DNA of 64,000 nt. It comes from Desulfovibrio psychrotolerans (GTDB lineage Bacteria; Desulfobacterota; Desulfovibrionia; Desulfovibrionales; Desulfovibrionaceae). Positions 36,206 through 45,100 of the stretch are shown piece by piece. The stretch's first letter is position 1. Each line of letters opens with the position of its first letter. The notes under the pieces were generated by a model. The model was not told the origin of the DNA and ran no database searches. It saw nothing but the letters and a program-made list of their open reading frames with translations. The translations under genes were made by a program, and so were the position numbers. The DNA lies in assembly GCF_013340305.1 (NCBI RefSeq), contig NZ_BLVP01000010.1, forward strand, positions 124,001 to 188,000, given 5' to 3'.

Positions 36206-37411
36206 TCAATCAGCCCGTAGCGCATCTGTAGGGTTCAGTTGAGACGCTCTCATCGCGGGGTAGATGCCGGCGCATAGTCCTGACGCAAGCGATGTGGCGC
36301 ATCCTATCCATAACGCTTCTTGCGGAATTGAATAGAGCAGGTTGTATAAGAGTGCGGTGCTTTTGGTTAGCGTAATGCCTACTGCTATGCCTAGAATCCC
36401 GCCTACTATGCACAGAATGACAGATTCCATGACAAATTGCAGTATTATGTCGGTTTGCGTTGCTCCAATTGCTCTGCGTATGCCAATTTCTTTTTTTCTC
36501 TCCGTGACAGCGGAGAGCATGACATTAACTACGCCTATGCCTCCTACTGTAAGTGAGATTATGCAGACAAATATCATTAGATTGCTTAACGTCGTGTTTT
36601 GTTTGGAAGAGAGTTGAAGTATCTCTTCTGCCTTAAGAATGGATGTTTGTTTAAAGTTGTTCTGCTTTAGGTAGTTATTAATAGCTGTTTCCGCTAGATG
36701 TATGTCTCCTTGTGTAGTCACGAGTGTTGTCATTGACTTGTTGATTCCGAATATTTTGTACAGACTGGCAAGTGGAAGAATGATTGTGTTGTTGATTTGT
36801 TCATATGAATTGGCGATTGCTGAGGCGCCTGACTTTTCAAGCTCGCCTATGATTTCAAGGTGATACCCGTTGATAGCGATATGTGTTCCGATAATAGGAG
36901 TTGATTCGCCGTACCTTAGTGCACGGGCTATGTCCGAGCCGAGAACGCAAACTAACAGGCGATCTTCCAAATGGTGTAAGAAGCGTCCTTCTCGCACTTC
37001 TAGCCGGGCGGCTCTCAGTAGGTCGGGTGTTGCTCCGAGAAAAGAGGTAGTTTTGGGTTGTCCCTGCAGCTTTAGAAAGCCGCTTTGCATGGACACAGGT
37101 GCGACAGTTAGCACCCCGGAGCAATGGGAGGGGATGTTTTGTAAAATATCCATGTGGGCATAAGGGGCGGCGTGGGGGATGTCGTATAAGGTCTTGATGG
37201 TCAGCGTGTTTTTGCCCATTTCTTCAAAGCGAGACATGGCCGTGTTTTTGATCATGGCGGTGCTTGCCACCATGGAGATTACCGATCCTATGCCTACCAT
37301 GATGCCAATTAATGCAAGGGCAGAGCGAATTGGATACAGAGTCAGGTTTTTTAAGGCGTCATAAACAATTGTTTTGACGGGCGGCATGTGTGTTCTCAGT
37401 AAGGGCATCAT
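36206..37411 (-). CDS. MacB/FtsX-type ABC permease, second of two
   Basis: A 401-residue permease: N-terminal TM (LIGIMVGIGSVISMVAS), a large periplasmic MacB_PCD domain (residues about 50-270), then three FtsX-type TM helices (LMIFVCIISLTVGGIGVVNVMLSAV, then ILQFVMESVILCIVGGILGIAVG, and a last helix near 370) with the conserved RRAIGAT motif. No ATPase domain is fused, unlike E. coli MacB. A shorter start at M9 (MPPVKT) is equally possible. Overlaps the neighbouring permease start by four bases. Base composition is clearly A+T-rich versus the flanks. Confidence 0.85.
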   Translation of the reverse strand: MMPLLRTHMPPVKTIVYDALKNLTLYPIRSALALIGIMVGIGSVISMVASTAMIKNTAMSRFEEMGKNTLTIKTLYDIPHAAPYAHMDILQNIPSHCSGVLTVAPVSMQSGFLKLQGQPKTTSFLGATPDLLRAARLEVREGRFLHHLEDRLLVCVLGSDIARALRYGESTPIIGTHIAINGYHLEIIGELEKSGASAIANSYEQINNTIILPLASLYKIFGINKSMTTLVTTQGDIHLAETAINNYLKQNNFKQTSILKAEEILQLSSKQNTTLSNLMIFVCIISLTVGGIGVVNVMLSAVTERKKEIGIRRAIGATQTDIILQFVMESVILCIVGGILGIAVGITLTKSTALLYNLLYSIPQEALWIGCATSLASGLCAGIYPAMRASQLNPTDALRAD

Positions 37412-38595
37412 CGGGTGTTTATCGCAACGGCAGGATTAAGGCGCGCAGCCCGTATTGCAGGGTAGGTGCCAGCACATAGACCAGCTCCGAACGATGCACC
37501 GCATCCGGCCCAGAAGGCGAGCATTGGAATCATGAATGGAAGATTGAAAATTATGGCAATAGCAAGACTCATTAGTGTTCCAATTGCGATGCCCAGTGAT
37601 CCGCCAATAAGGCAAAGGATTATTGATTCGAGCATGAACTGAAGTAGGATAGCTTGCCGTGTCGCGCCAAGTGCTCTTCGTATGCCTATTTCTTGTGTTC
37701 GTTCTGTTACCGAGGCAAGCATGATGTTCATAACACTAACACTGCCAACGATAAGAGAAGTGGCTCCAAGAATGCATAAAAGCTGTATGAGCAGGCCATC
37801 TTGTTGTGATCGTAAATTCAGTAAATCATCGGCGCATCGTACGTTAATTCGTCGATAGTCTTCTTGAATAAAATAAGATTCTATTTTCTTCTTTACGTCT
37901 TGTGGGGTGTTGTGAGTTGAAAGTATAGTGATAAGAGTTCCTGTGTCTCTTTCAAAAAGCCTGTATCGTGTGGAAATGGGAATGACAACGCCGTTGCTCA
38001 GTTGAGCTGGTCGAAATTCAGATGAACTTTCGGTGCGTTGGAGTACGCCTATAATAGTCAATGGACGCCCGTCTAAACGAAGTTGACTCCCTACTATGGA
38101 GGCGTGCCCGGAGCTGCGTAATTTTTCGGCAAGAGAAAAGCCGACAACGCAAACCATCTCCCCGTGATCCAGCGGGTGAATAAAACGCCCTGTCTCAAGC
38201 GAAAGCATTGTGACAGAAGCTAGTTCAGGTGATGCGCCAATAACGTGCGCTACGCTATTTTTTCCATTAAAAACAACGGTTGCTTGAGGGCCAGAAATAT
38301 AGGAAGCCGCCTGGTTGATTTCAGGAAAGATATCAGGAAGCTTTTGCAGGGTTTCGAAAGTAACTGGTTTCTTATGTGTTTCAGATGGGTTTTTTACCAC
38401 GATGATAGATATTGCATCAGTCCCCATTTCTGAAAATGCGGAAAGCGCCTGTTCTCTGATCATAGTGGTTCCGGCAAGCAACGCAATAACAGATCCAACG
38501 CCTGTTATGATTCCCGTAAGGGCAAGAAGTGACTTAAGCGGAGACGCAGATAGGTTTCTGAAAGCTCCATAAATAATGGTTTTAAGCGGGCTCAA
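37408..38595 (-). CDS. MacB/FtsX-type ABC permease, first of two
   Basis: A 395-residue permease with the same plan as its neighbour: N-terminal TM (LLALTGIITGVGSVIALLAG), periplasmic domain, and three C-terminal TM helices with RRALGATRQAILLQFMLESI. The periplasmic domains of the two permeases differ widely, so the pair probably forms a heterodimer. It overlaps the ATPase gene by about 14 bases, which implies translational coupling. Families of this type move peptides, lipoproteins or antibiotics from periplasm or inner membrane to TolC. Confidence 0.85.
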   Translation of the reverse strand: MSPLKTIIYGAFRNLSASPLKSLLALTGIITGVGSVIALLAGTTMIREQALSAFSEMGTDAISIIVVKNPSETHKKPVTFETLQKLPDIFPEINQAASYISGPQATVVFNGKNSVAHVIGASPELASVTMLSLETGRFIHPLDHGEMVCVVGFSLAEKLRSSGHASIVGSQLRLDGRPLTIIGVLQRTESSSEFRPAQLSNGVVIPISTRYRLFERDTGTLITILSTHNTPQDVKKKIESYFIQEDYRRINVRCADDLLNLRSQQDGLLIQLLCILGATSLIVGSVSVMNIMLASVTERTQEIGIRRALGATRQAILLQFMLESIILCLIGGSLGIAIGTLMSLAIAIIFNLPFMIPMLAFWAGCGASFGAGLCAGTYPAIRAARLNPAVAINTR

Positions 38596-39250
38596 TGACG
38601 CCGTCCTGCATTCTGAAACGAATATCGCATGTTCCTGCTACGGCAGGGTCGTGCGTGATAATGACAAGTGTGGTGCGCTCTTCTCTGTTTAGGCGTAAGA
38701 AAAGGCTCATTATGTCTTGTCCGGTCTGCTGGTCTAGTGCTCCTGTCGGTTCGTCAGCCAATACAAGCTTTGGTTTTGCGACAAGAGCTCTTGCCACCGC
38801 TACCCGTTGTTGCTGGCCCCCAGACAGTCGGGAAGGAAGTTGGTTCTGCCAGGCAAGCATGTCTACGCGGTCAAGCATCGCGCTGACCATTTCTTTTCGG
38901 TCTGCCTCGCCAACGCCGCCATAGACTAAGGGCAGGGCGATGTTTTCAAAAACCGTCAGCCTGGGCAAAAGATGGAACTGCTGGAATACGAAACCAATTT
39001 CGCGGTTCCGAATGCGCGATGCGTTTGCATCGTTGAGGCCAGAGGTCGCCTGGCCATTAAGGAGATATGTTCCGGAGTCCGGAGTTTCCAGCAGGCCAAG
39101 AATGTTCATTAAGGTGGATTTGCCACATCCGGAGCGGCCCACCACAGACACGAGCGAACCGGAATGAATCTCAAGATTAATGTTCTTGAGAACCTTCAGG
39201 GGGCTGTCGCCTAAAACAAATGTTTTACAAATGTCCTTAAGGTGGATCAT
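38582..39250 (-). CDS. LolD/MacB-type ABC transporter ATP-binding protein
   Basis: A 222-residue ATPase. Walker A is GRSGCGKST near residue 38, signature RLSGGQQQRVAVARAL and Walker B LVLADEPTGALD follow, with the D-loop and H in IITHD. It is a stand-alone nucleotide-binding subunit, so the system resembles LolCDE or heterodimeric antibiotic exporters rather than fused MacB. It overlaps hlyD stop by 4 bases. Confidence 0.93.
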   Translation of the reverse strand: MIHLKDICKTFVLGDSPLKVLKNINLEIHSGSLVSVVGRSGCGKSTLMNILGLLETPDSGTYLLNGQATSGLNDANASRIRNREIGFVFQQFHLLPRLTVFENIALPLVYGGVGEADRKEMVSAMLDRVDMLAWQNQLPSRLSGGQQQRVAVARALVAKPKLVLADEPTGALDQQTGQDIMSLFLRLNREERTTLVIITHDPAVAGTCDIRFRMQDGVIEPA

Positions 39251-40608
39251 GGGAGTTTTTTGTGTGCAGGTGACACGATGAATATTTCCTGGCCATGCTC
39301 AATGCCGTCTGCAACCTCAACAAAGTTGCCGGAAACACGGCCTGTAGAGATGGGGTGGTCAATGATGTTGCCCGTGCGACTATCAAGAATTTTTACCGTT
39401 CTCTGTGATCCGGCCACGGTAACTGCTTGTATGGGAATAACAAGTGCTGCGGGATTTTCGTACGTGATTATCTTTAGCGTTGATGTCATTCCCAGGCGCA
39501 ATTTTGACTGAAGCTCTGCTGGTACATTTTCTATAACGGCAACAATCTCAAATTTAGCACCTTCAGCTGGCATTCCGTATGATCTTTCATTTTTATCCGA
39601 TGGCGCTGCATTGGAAGAAATGTGTCGGATAGTGCCTTGCATGATAAAATCAAACCCATCTCCGGAAACTTCTACCCGTTGCCCCAAATGGATATTGTTA
39701 ATGTCTGCCTCATCAGCTCGGGATTTGACAGATAAACCGGTAATATTGCCTATAGTGAAGAGAAGTTCGCCTTGATCGACGGAGCGCCCCGGTTCTAGCG
39801 TTTTGGTTGAATCGCCGGAAGCTTCGAGTATTACCCCGTCAACAGGGGCAATAATCTTCTCGTTGTCCAGTTTTCTTGTGAGTGATTGCAAGAGGGTTTG
39901 TGCATTGGTGAGTTCAAGTCGTGCCATCTCTATGTTGTCGCGGCTGCCTTGAGCCAGTGTTGTTTTAAAAGACTCTTCAGCCTCAAGCAGGGTAGATTCT
40001 CTGTCGTTATAATCCTGTTCTGATGCGCGCAACTCGTTTCCGGAAATAATCCCCTTTTCAAAAAGGAATTTATTTTCTTGAAGTTTCAGATGCGCATTCT
40101 CAAGGCCGATTTTAGCTTTTATACAGGATCTGCGTGCAGATATTACTTCTGGCCCTCTTTCCCAATTTTCTAGTTCCTTTAGTTTTTGCGCAGATTTGAT
40201 TTGCTCTGCCTTTGTCGTGCGTAGTTGTCTTTCAATTTCGTCAGTTTCCATGGCGGCAAGAAGCGTGCCTTTCGTTACTTTGGTGTTGTATTCAAAAAAA
40301 ACTTTTTTTAAAATACCTTGAAATGGTGCGGTAATAGGCACATCTTCGAGTGGTGCAAGCCTTCCACTTAGCAAAATATTGGTTGAAAATTTTCGAGTTG
40401 TCACTTTGACAGATGAAAGACTATTATGATCGTTTGTAGATGTGGAAAATGCAGACTCATTAACCCATAAATATGCTGCTGTTGCCGCTAAAGTGACTGC
40501 TAAAAGTGTTGAGATAAGGAGGTGCTTCTTAAGTTTGTGAAGGGCCCTTCGTATTAATACGCTCGTCAGTTTGTGGTTGGTTGCATTGTTAGGCGTGTGT
40601 CCAGCCAT
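39247..40608 (-). CDS. MacA/HlyD-type periplasmic adaptor
   Basis: A 453-residue membrane-fusion protein: a TM anchor near residues 28-48, lipoyl half-domains around PITAPFQGILKKVFFEYNTKVTKGTLLAAM and KIIAPVDGVILEAS, a long coiled-coil hairpin between them, and a beta-barrel C-terminus (LRLGMTSTLKIIT). It links the permease to TolC. ATG 40608 is chosen because AAGGAG sits eight bases upstream, giving a 43-base overlap with the tolC-like gene. Confidence 0.88.
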   Translation of the reverse strand: MAGHTPNNATNHKLTSVLIRRALHKLKKHLLISTLLAVTLAATAAYLWVNESAFSTSTNDHNSLSSVKVTTRKFSTNILLSGRLAPLEDVPITAPFQGILKKVFFEYNTKVTKGTLLAAMETDEIERQLRTTKAEQIKSAQKLKELENWERGPEVISARRSCIKAKIGLENAHLKLQENKFLFEKGIISGNELRASEQDYNDRESTLLEAEESFKTTLAQGSRDNIEMARLELTNAQTLLQSLTRKLDNEKIIAPVDGVILEASGDSTKTLEPGRSVDQGELLFTIGNITGLSVKSRADEADINNIHLGQRVEVSGDGFDFIMQGTIRHISSNAAPSDKNERSYGMPAEGAKFEIVAVIENVPAELQSKLRLGMTSTLKIITYENPAALVIPIQAVTVAGSQRTVKILDSRTGNIIDHPISTGRVSGNFVEVADGIEHGQEIFIVSPAHKKLP

Positions 40609-42101
40609 CTGCCGTGCTCCTTATTATATTCCACCTGCCATGTCTCAAGGGTGGTATTCAGCGTTTCATCAAGCGTAGTGAGCGCATTGTGATGATTGAT
40701 GAGAGCATTAAGTTCTTGGGTTTCTCGCTCTACCAACTCGTTTTGAAAAGAAACAACCTGAAAGCTGTTAGAACGGCCTAGAGACAGCTTTTCTCTTTCG
40801 ACTTCCAGTTTTCTTTCTGACAGGTTGCGTGCTTTTGTTGCCAGTTGCAGTTTGGTCTTTGTGTTCTCAACGTCTCTGATGGCGTTAATTACTTCCAGCG
40901 TTATGTTCTCGCGAGTTTCAGTCAGTGCGATTTCAGCTTGTTTAAGGTTGGCATCTGCCCTGCGCATGTTTTGTTCTCGGGTAAGGTCGCCGTACAGTGG
41001 AATACGCAAGTTTACGCCTGCTTCCCATCTGTGTGTGCCTGTGTCTTTAGTGAGCGGACTGAGCTGCGAGGCACCTTTGTAGCTGGCATCTAGACTTAGG
41101 TCCCATTGTGCGTTGTTCTTGGCAAGCATGAGATTGATTCGGGCGCGCTCAACGTTCATTTCTGCCTCGAGGTGGTCTGCCCGTTTCTTCAAAGCAATTT
41201 CAATACATTGTTTAAGGTCTGGGTGGGTTGACGTGGGTTGTTGGTTTTCTCTGGGTATTATTCGTGTAGTGTTCGGCAGGTCTAAAACACCCAGCAGTTG
41301 AAGTCGCGCTTTGTCCACATTGTCAAGCGAGGATTGGTAAGCGTATTCCTGATTTGCAAGTTGTGATTCGCTTTGTATAATTTCATTTGCAGGAATGCGG
41401 CCTAGTTGTACAAGTAATTGATTAGACTCTAAGCTGTCTCTGGCGCGTTTAAGAGCAGATGCGTTAATTTCTAGTTGCTGAATGGTAGAGTAGTAGTGTC
41501 TGAATTGTCTTATTGTTTGGTTAACTGTGTTTGTTGTCTTCTTTTTCAAAGAGAGAAGGCTTGATTGTTCAGACATTTCTGCTAAAACAATAGATGCAGT
41601 GTTAACCTCTTGTCCGGCACCTTTTAAAAGTGGTTGGGAAAAATTTACTGACCAGCTGTTGCCGTTGTTGTCAGATCTTTTTCCAGAGGTATCAGCATAG
41701 CGATCCCAAGAGAATATTACTTTAGACCCTGTGCTGAATAGCTGTGTTACTTCTACTCCAGGTGTGACAGATGACTGCGATTGTATTCTAGATGCTTTGT
41801 CTGATAGGTTCTGTCCCCCGGAATATGTATTGCCTATGTCAAAATTAACGTCGGGCTTAAATTTATCGTGTGCGACTTCTAGGTCGAATTTGTCTGCGAG
41901 TCGTTCAATGTTTGCCATGGTTACGGTTCGATTGGTTCGTAGTGCAAGAGCAACAGCTTCATCTAAGTGTAGCTCGACCGGTTCCTGGCTTGGGAGAGAG
42001 GTGTCTGCATATGCATCTTTGCTGAAAAAGAAAATGAAAATTGAAATTGCTAAAAATGTAGCTGTGGTAATTGTTTTAAAAGTCGTCTTTTGGATGGGCA
42101 T
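40566..42101 (-). CDS. TolC-type outer-membrane efflux protein
   Basis: A 511-residue TolC family protein: signal peptide to about ADTSLPS (residue 36), then the duplicated alpha-barrel repeat (LDEAVALALRTNRTV; later LKQCIEIALKKRADHLEAEMNVERARINLMLAKN) and long coiled coils with ETRENITLEVINAIRDVENTK. It is the first gene of the transporter set and lies downstream of a hairpin and a candidate promoter. Confidence 0.9.
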   Translation of the reverse strand: MPIQKTTFKTITTATFLAISIFIFFFSKDAYADTSLPSQEPVELHLDEAVALALRTNRTVTMANIERLADKFDLEVAHDKFKPDVNFDIGNTYSGGQNLSDKASRIQSQSSVTPGVEVTQLFSTGSKVIFSWDRYADTSGKRSDNNGNSWSVNFSQPLLKGAGQEVNTASIVLAEMSEQSSLLSLKKKTTNTVNQTIRQFRHYYSTIQQLEINASALKRARDSLESNQLLVQLGRIPANEIIQSESQLANQEYAYQSSLDNVDKARLQLLGVLDLPNTTRIIPRENQQPTSTHPDLKQCIEIALKKRADHLEAEMNVERARINLMLAKNNAQWDLSLDASYKGASQLSPLTKDTGTHRWEAGVNLRIPLYGDLTREQNMRRADANLKQAEIALTETRENITLEVINAIRDVENTKTKLQLATKARNLSERKLEVEREKLSLGRSNSFQVVSFQNELVERETQELNALINHHNALTTLDETLNTTLETWQVEYNKEHGRWLDTRLTMQPTTN

Positions 42102-42130
42102 GTGTGTACCGAGGGTGGCTTCTAGTGTAT

Positions 42131-42158
42131 AATATAATGTGGTTTTAGCCTATTGCTA
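42131..42158 (-). promoter_or_regulatory. candidate promoter of the TolC-type operon
   Basis: On the minus strand TAGCAA (42153-42158) and TATATT (42131-42136) are separated by 16 bases, about 30 bases before the tolC start. The -35 box is poor, so the transporter may instead be cotranscribed with the small membrane genes. Confidence 0.35.
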
Positions 42159-42193
42159 CGGATTGTCTTGCAGTGATGTGAGGTCTGTTAGCT

Positions 42194-42227
42194 CTGGTGG
42201 CATTGGTTGTATGGCCAATGCCACCAG
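42194..42227 (-). repeat. hairpin repeat, copy 1
   Basis: A perfect 13-base-pair inverted repeat (arms 42194-42206 and 42215-42227) with an eight-base loop. A second copy at 43289-43322 differs in only two bases. Both lie about 75 bases past a small membrane gene on the coding strand and have no T run, so they are not plain terminators. Confidence 0.75.
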
Positions 42228-42299
42228 GGTTTCAGTTTGGTGTGATGGTGGTTGCGTGTGATCAGTTTCTGTTTCTGCGTGTTGAATTGCCTTAAGGAT

Positions 42300-42620
42300 T
42301 TACCATCTTCCTAGAAACATAAAGAATGAGAAAAGAGAGATAATTCCAATTATGCTAGTTTGAATTAATTTTAGTGTTATAAACTTGTTTTTCGGTTCAT
42401 TGGTGATTACGTTATTTGAATTGCCTTTTTTGTTTTCAGTAATCTTTGTTTTATCGTCTATGATTTCGATTAGCTGTGCGACAAAAGCAAGTACAGACAC
42501 TATTAAGAATGAGTATCTGTATATCGCATACGGTCCTGTGATTTGACGGGTCATGAGATAATAGAGAAGAAGACTGAAAAAAGCCGTGACTAGTGCGAAT
42601 AGGATTGATTTTGCATTCAT
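42300..42620 (-). CDS. small three-TM membrane protein, paralogue 3
   Basis: A 106-residue hydrophobic protein of unknown family: TM near residues 5-25, a second at 33-53 (YRYSFLIVSVLAFVAQLIEI), a hydrophilic Asn/Lys-rich loop near 55-83, and a C-terminal TM with LFSFFMFLGRW. It shares opening (MNAKSILFALVTAFFS) and layout with 43398-43715 (MNARHILLAFLTASLS). AAGGA lies about ten bases before ATG. Function unknown; it sits upstream of the exporter in the same direction. Confidence 0.7.
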   Translation of the reverse strand: MNAKSILFALVTAFFSLLLYYLMTRQITGPYAIYRYSFLIVSVLAFVAQLIEIIDDKTKITENKKGNSNNVITNEPKNKFITLKLIQTSIIGIISLFSFFMFLGRW

Positions 42621-42689
42621 GTGGCTACTATCCTTTTGAATACGTTTTGTATTGTGTTTTCAATTATGATATGCTCAAAAGTTTCTGTT

Positions 42690-43010
42690 TCATGCTTTTA
42701 GAAACATCGTGAAGCAAAAGATGAATGCTACGGAAAGTAGCAGGTTGCGAATAATATTGCGATTTATCTGTTCTGTGTCGTTGTTTATTGGTTTGAATGA
42801 AGTGTCGTTTTCGTTCTTTTGTGCAATTTGCTCAGATGTAGAATCATCTTTTGTATAAACAAACATGGAGGACAGGGTGATCATGGACACAAGCAGGTAT
42901 CCATATTTTAAGGCAGCTTGCCTTCCTTCTGGCAGGTTAAGCATGGCATAGCAAAGAAGTATTCCGAAAAGGTTTGCAACAATGCCTGTAATTAAAAGTT
43001 TCATTTTCAT
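42690..43010 (-). CDS. small three-TM membrane protein, paralogue 2
   Basis: A 106-residue protein beginning MKMKLLITGIVANLFG with TM segments near residues 5-24 and 34-52, an Asp/Asn-rich loop about 53-85, and a closing TM ending CFTMFLKA. Layout matches its two neighbours but sequence is more diverged. AAGAAGG lies five bases before the start. Function unknown. Confidence 0.65.
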   Translation of the reverse strand: MKMKLLITGIVANLFGILLCYAMLNLPEGRQAALKYGYLLVSMITLSSMFVYTKDDSTSEQIAQKNENDTSFKPINNDTEQINRNIIRNLLLSVAFIFCFTMFLKA

Positions 43011-43288
43011 TTTTTGCCTTCTTGTTCGTTAGTTATGAGTCATGTTGGATAGCATAAAAATCATGTTTGTCATATTCAGCATTGTCGGTATCGATGATGT
43101 TTTTTATGAAAACTTTGCATTGAATGCAGGGTATGTAGTGTCGAATGCTATCGACACTTCTTCGGTGTGTTTTGTAGTGTTATGTGTTGTTTTGTTGTCT
43201 GCTTGTATTGGTCAAAAGCGTAAAGAATGAGCTGGGCTACTCTCGATAGATATGGCTTGTCTTGTAATGCTGTGAAGTCATTACAGTT
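43011..43288. other. gap between small membrane genes with a perfect hairpin
   Basis: No convincing gene. The stretch contains a perfect inverted repeat GTGTCGA/TCGACAC at 43137-43156 with a six-base loop. A 62-codon plus-strand frame (43042-43230) exists but has no ribosome-binding site; I do not call it. Confidence 0.4.
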
Positions 43289-43322
43289 CTGTTGGCATTG
43301 GTTGTATGGCCAATGCCATCAG
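43289..43322 (-). repeat. hairpin repeat, copy 2
   Basis: Same sequence as copy 1 apart from two substitutions, one of which leaves a single mismatch in the 13-base stem. The similarity extends another 30 bases (43257-43288 against 42163-42193) and into the adjacent gene, so the hairpin was copied together with the gene. Confidence 0.75.
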
Positions 43323-43397
43323 AGATTCAGATTAATGTAATGGTGGGAGCGTGTGGCCTTGACTTATTGTGGTGAACAGACTCGCCTCAGTGGCTCA

Positions 43398-43715
43398 TTA
43401 TTTTCCGAAATACATAAAGCATGAGAAAAGAACAATAACGGTAAGTATGCTGGATTGGGTTGTGTTTTTAGTTAAAAAATTCTTTTTAAAGAAGCTTGAC
43501 TCATTTTTATTAGTACTTTTAATGTCAGTATTAATGTTTCTTGCTTTTTCTTCTCCGGCCGTGGCTAGCTGGGCGATAAGTGCAAGTAGTGCTACAAGCA
43601 AAAAAGAGTGTCTATATGTTGTCAACTTGTCTGCAGCTTGATGGGCGATGAGGACATAGAGAATAAAGCTTAATGAAGCTGTAAGAAACGCTAGCAGTAT
43701 ATGTCTTGCATTCAT
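43398..43715 (-). CDS. small three-TM membrane protein, paralogue 1
   Basis: A 105-residue protein beginning MNARHILLAFLTASLSF with the same three-TM plan: TM 6-26, TM 34-54 (YRHSFLLVALLALIAQLA), a Lys/Asn/Ser loop, and TM near 85-103 ending SCFMYFGK. AAGGA precedes ATG by about ten bases, and upstream bases resemble those before 42620. Function unknown; first of the three in transcription order. Confidence 0.7.
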   Translation of the reverse strand: MNARHILLAFLTASLSFILYVLIAHQAADKLTTYRHSFLLVALLALIAQLATAGEEKARNINTDIKSTNKNESSFFKKNFLTKNTTQSSILTVIVLFSCFMYFGK

Positions 43716-43877
43716 ATGGTCACTTTTCCTTAATCTATTCTAAAAGGGTGTCTTGCCGGTATATTCCGCATTGCAGTAATGAAAATTCCAGTTCTTACGT
43801 CGAAAAGCCTCATCCTCCCTGTCTTCGCGTTACGTTACTGGTTTGAATTTGCATTTCATTCTCAATGGGATCTTGAA

Positions 43878-43905
43878 AAAAAACAACGTGGATCCGTTGT
43901 TTTTT
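43878..43905 (-). terminator. bidirectional intrinsic terminator
   Basis: An 11-base-pair perfect stem (AAAAAACAACG with CGTTGTTTTTT, six-base loop) with T runs on both strands. It closes the glycan operon on the minus strand and insulates the A+T-rich island. Confidence 0.9.
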
Positions 43906-43974
43906 ATGCACCTGCCAAGTGCCCCTGAGAAGTTAATGCACACCTTGACAATAAGTGTCAATATAAACTTGCCG

Positions 43975-45042
43975 TTACATCGTAGACGCAGGCACCCCCA
44001 TAAGGAACACTCCCTCGCCAATCCACAGGCCATGGTAGGCACGCCACGCATCCCGCTCTTCAGGTAATATGATGTGCTCCACCGCTATGGTGTAAGGCTG
44101 AGGAAGCAGGGCGCGCACTGCCGGGCCCAGGCGGGGAAGATCGCTTTTTTCCAGAGTCACGGGCAATTCTATTGTGCTGTGCTGATGCAGCACTTCGTTT
44201 TGGATGAGCTCCGAGAGCTGCGACCACAGGTCGGGCGTGTGCTGTGATGCTGGCGGTTGCTGGTGACCGTTGAGCCGCAGGCGGAAATCAAAATGGGTGG
44301 TCTGCCTTGCCAGTGCCGGTCTGGACCGTATGTACCTGTTGTTGCACAACTGTTCATGACGCATCACGGCGGAGTTGCACTGGTCGTGCACACGGTAGAA
44401 ATAGAGGCGCTCCGGTATGAAGTGTACCTTATCCGGCCCGGCAAGCTCTGCCATGGGCAGGTAGAGCGAAAGGTCGCCAGCCGCGCGGAAGTATCTCCCG
44501 CTTTCATCGCGGAACGTGGCATCGTCCAGAAGCCCGAACAGGTAAGCTTTGAATGAGCGTAGCTGCGAGAAGCACCATGCCTGTTCGCGAACAGGCACGC
44601 CGCGCAGCAGCGGGCCGCCGATGGAGTGTTTCTGTCTCTCAATGGTCTCATCGGTATACACAATGTCGTAGCCCTGCTGATGGGCATCCCACAAGCGTTG
44701 CAGGCAGTCCGGGCGGATAAAATCGTCCCCGTCCAGCACGGCCACCACATCGGATGGAGCAAGGTGGAGTGAACGCAGCGTGGCCAGCGTGTTGCCCATG
44801 AGCCATGCCCGCTGGAAGCCCGAATGCACCGTTATGCGCGGGTCATCGGCTGCGTGGCGGGATGCGAGGCGTGCCGTTCTGTCCTGCGAGGCATCGTCTG
44901 CAACCAGGGCGGTCCATTGTGTAAAGGCCTGATTCCGCAAAGAATCAAGGCAGATATCAATGTAGCGCTCGCAGTTGTAGCACGGGATGACCACATGGAA
45001 CCGGCTCGGGGCAAGGGCGCTTTTCGGTATGGTGTCAGGCAT
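43975..45042 (-). CDS. family 2 glycosyltransferase
   Basis: A 355-residue GT-A fold enzyme. The nucleotide-binding start FHVVIPCYNCERYIDICLDSLRNQ and the DxD-type VVAVLDGDDFIRPDCLQRLW are typical of GT2. The C-terminal half is variable. No TM, so it acts at the cytoplasmic face. It is the last gene of the glycan operon, 58 bases after the previous one, and lies against the terminator at 43878. Confidence 0.88.
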   Translation of the reverse strand: MPDTIPKSALAPSRFHVVIPCYNCERYIDICLDSLRNQAFTQWTALVADDASQDRTARLASRHAADDPRITVHSGFQRAWLMGNTLATLRSLHLAPSDVVAVLDGDDFIRPDCLQRLWDAHQQGYDIVYTDETIERQKHSIGGPLLRGVPVREQAWCFSQLRSFKAYLFGLLDDATFRDESGRYFRAAGDLSLYLPMAELAGPDKVHFIPERLYFYRVHDQCNSAVMRHEQLCNNRYIRSRPALARQTTHFDFRLRLNGHQQPPASQHTPDLWSQLSELIQNEVLHQHSTIELPVTLEKSDLPRLGPAVRALLPQPYTIAVEHIILPEERDAWRAYHGLWIGEGVFLMGVPASTM

Positions 45043-45100
45043 GGCGTTTACTCCTGAGGATGTGGGGGATTGCGGAGGGCGGTTGTCCGGTGTCAGCGGC

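Noticed and set aside
43042-43230. 62-codon hydrophobic plus-strand frame between small membrane genes
   Set aside because: No ribosome-binding site, opposite direction to neighbours, overlaps a palindrome; the hydrophobic look is common in A+T-rich random frames.
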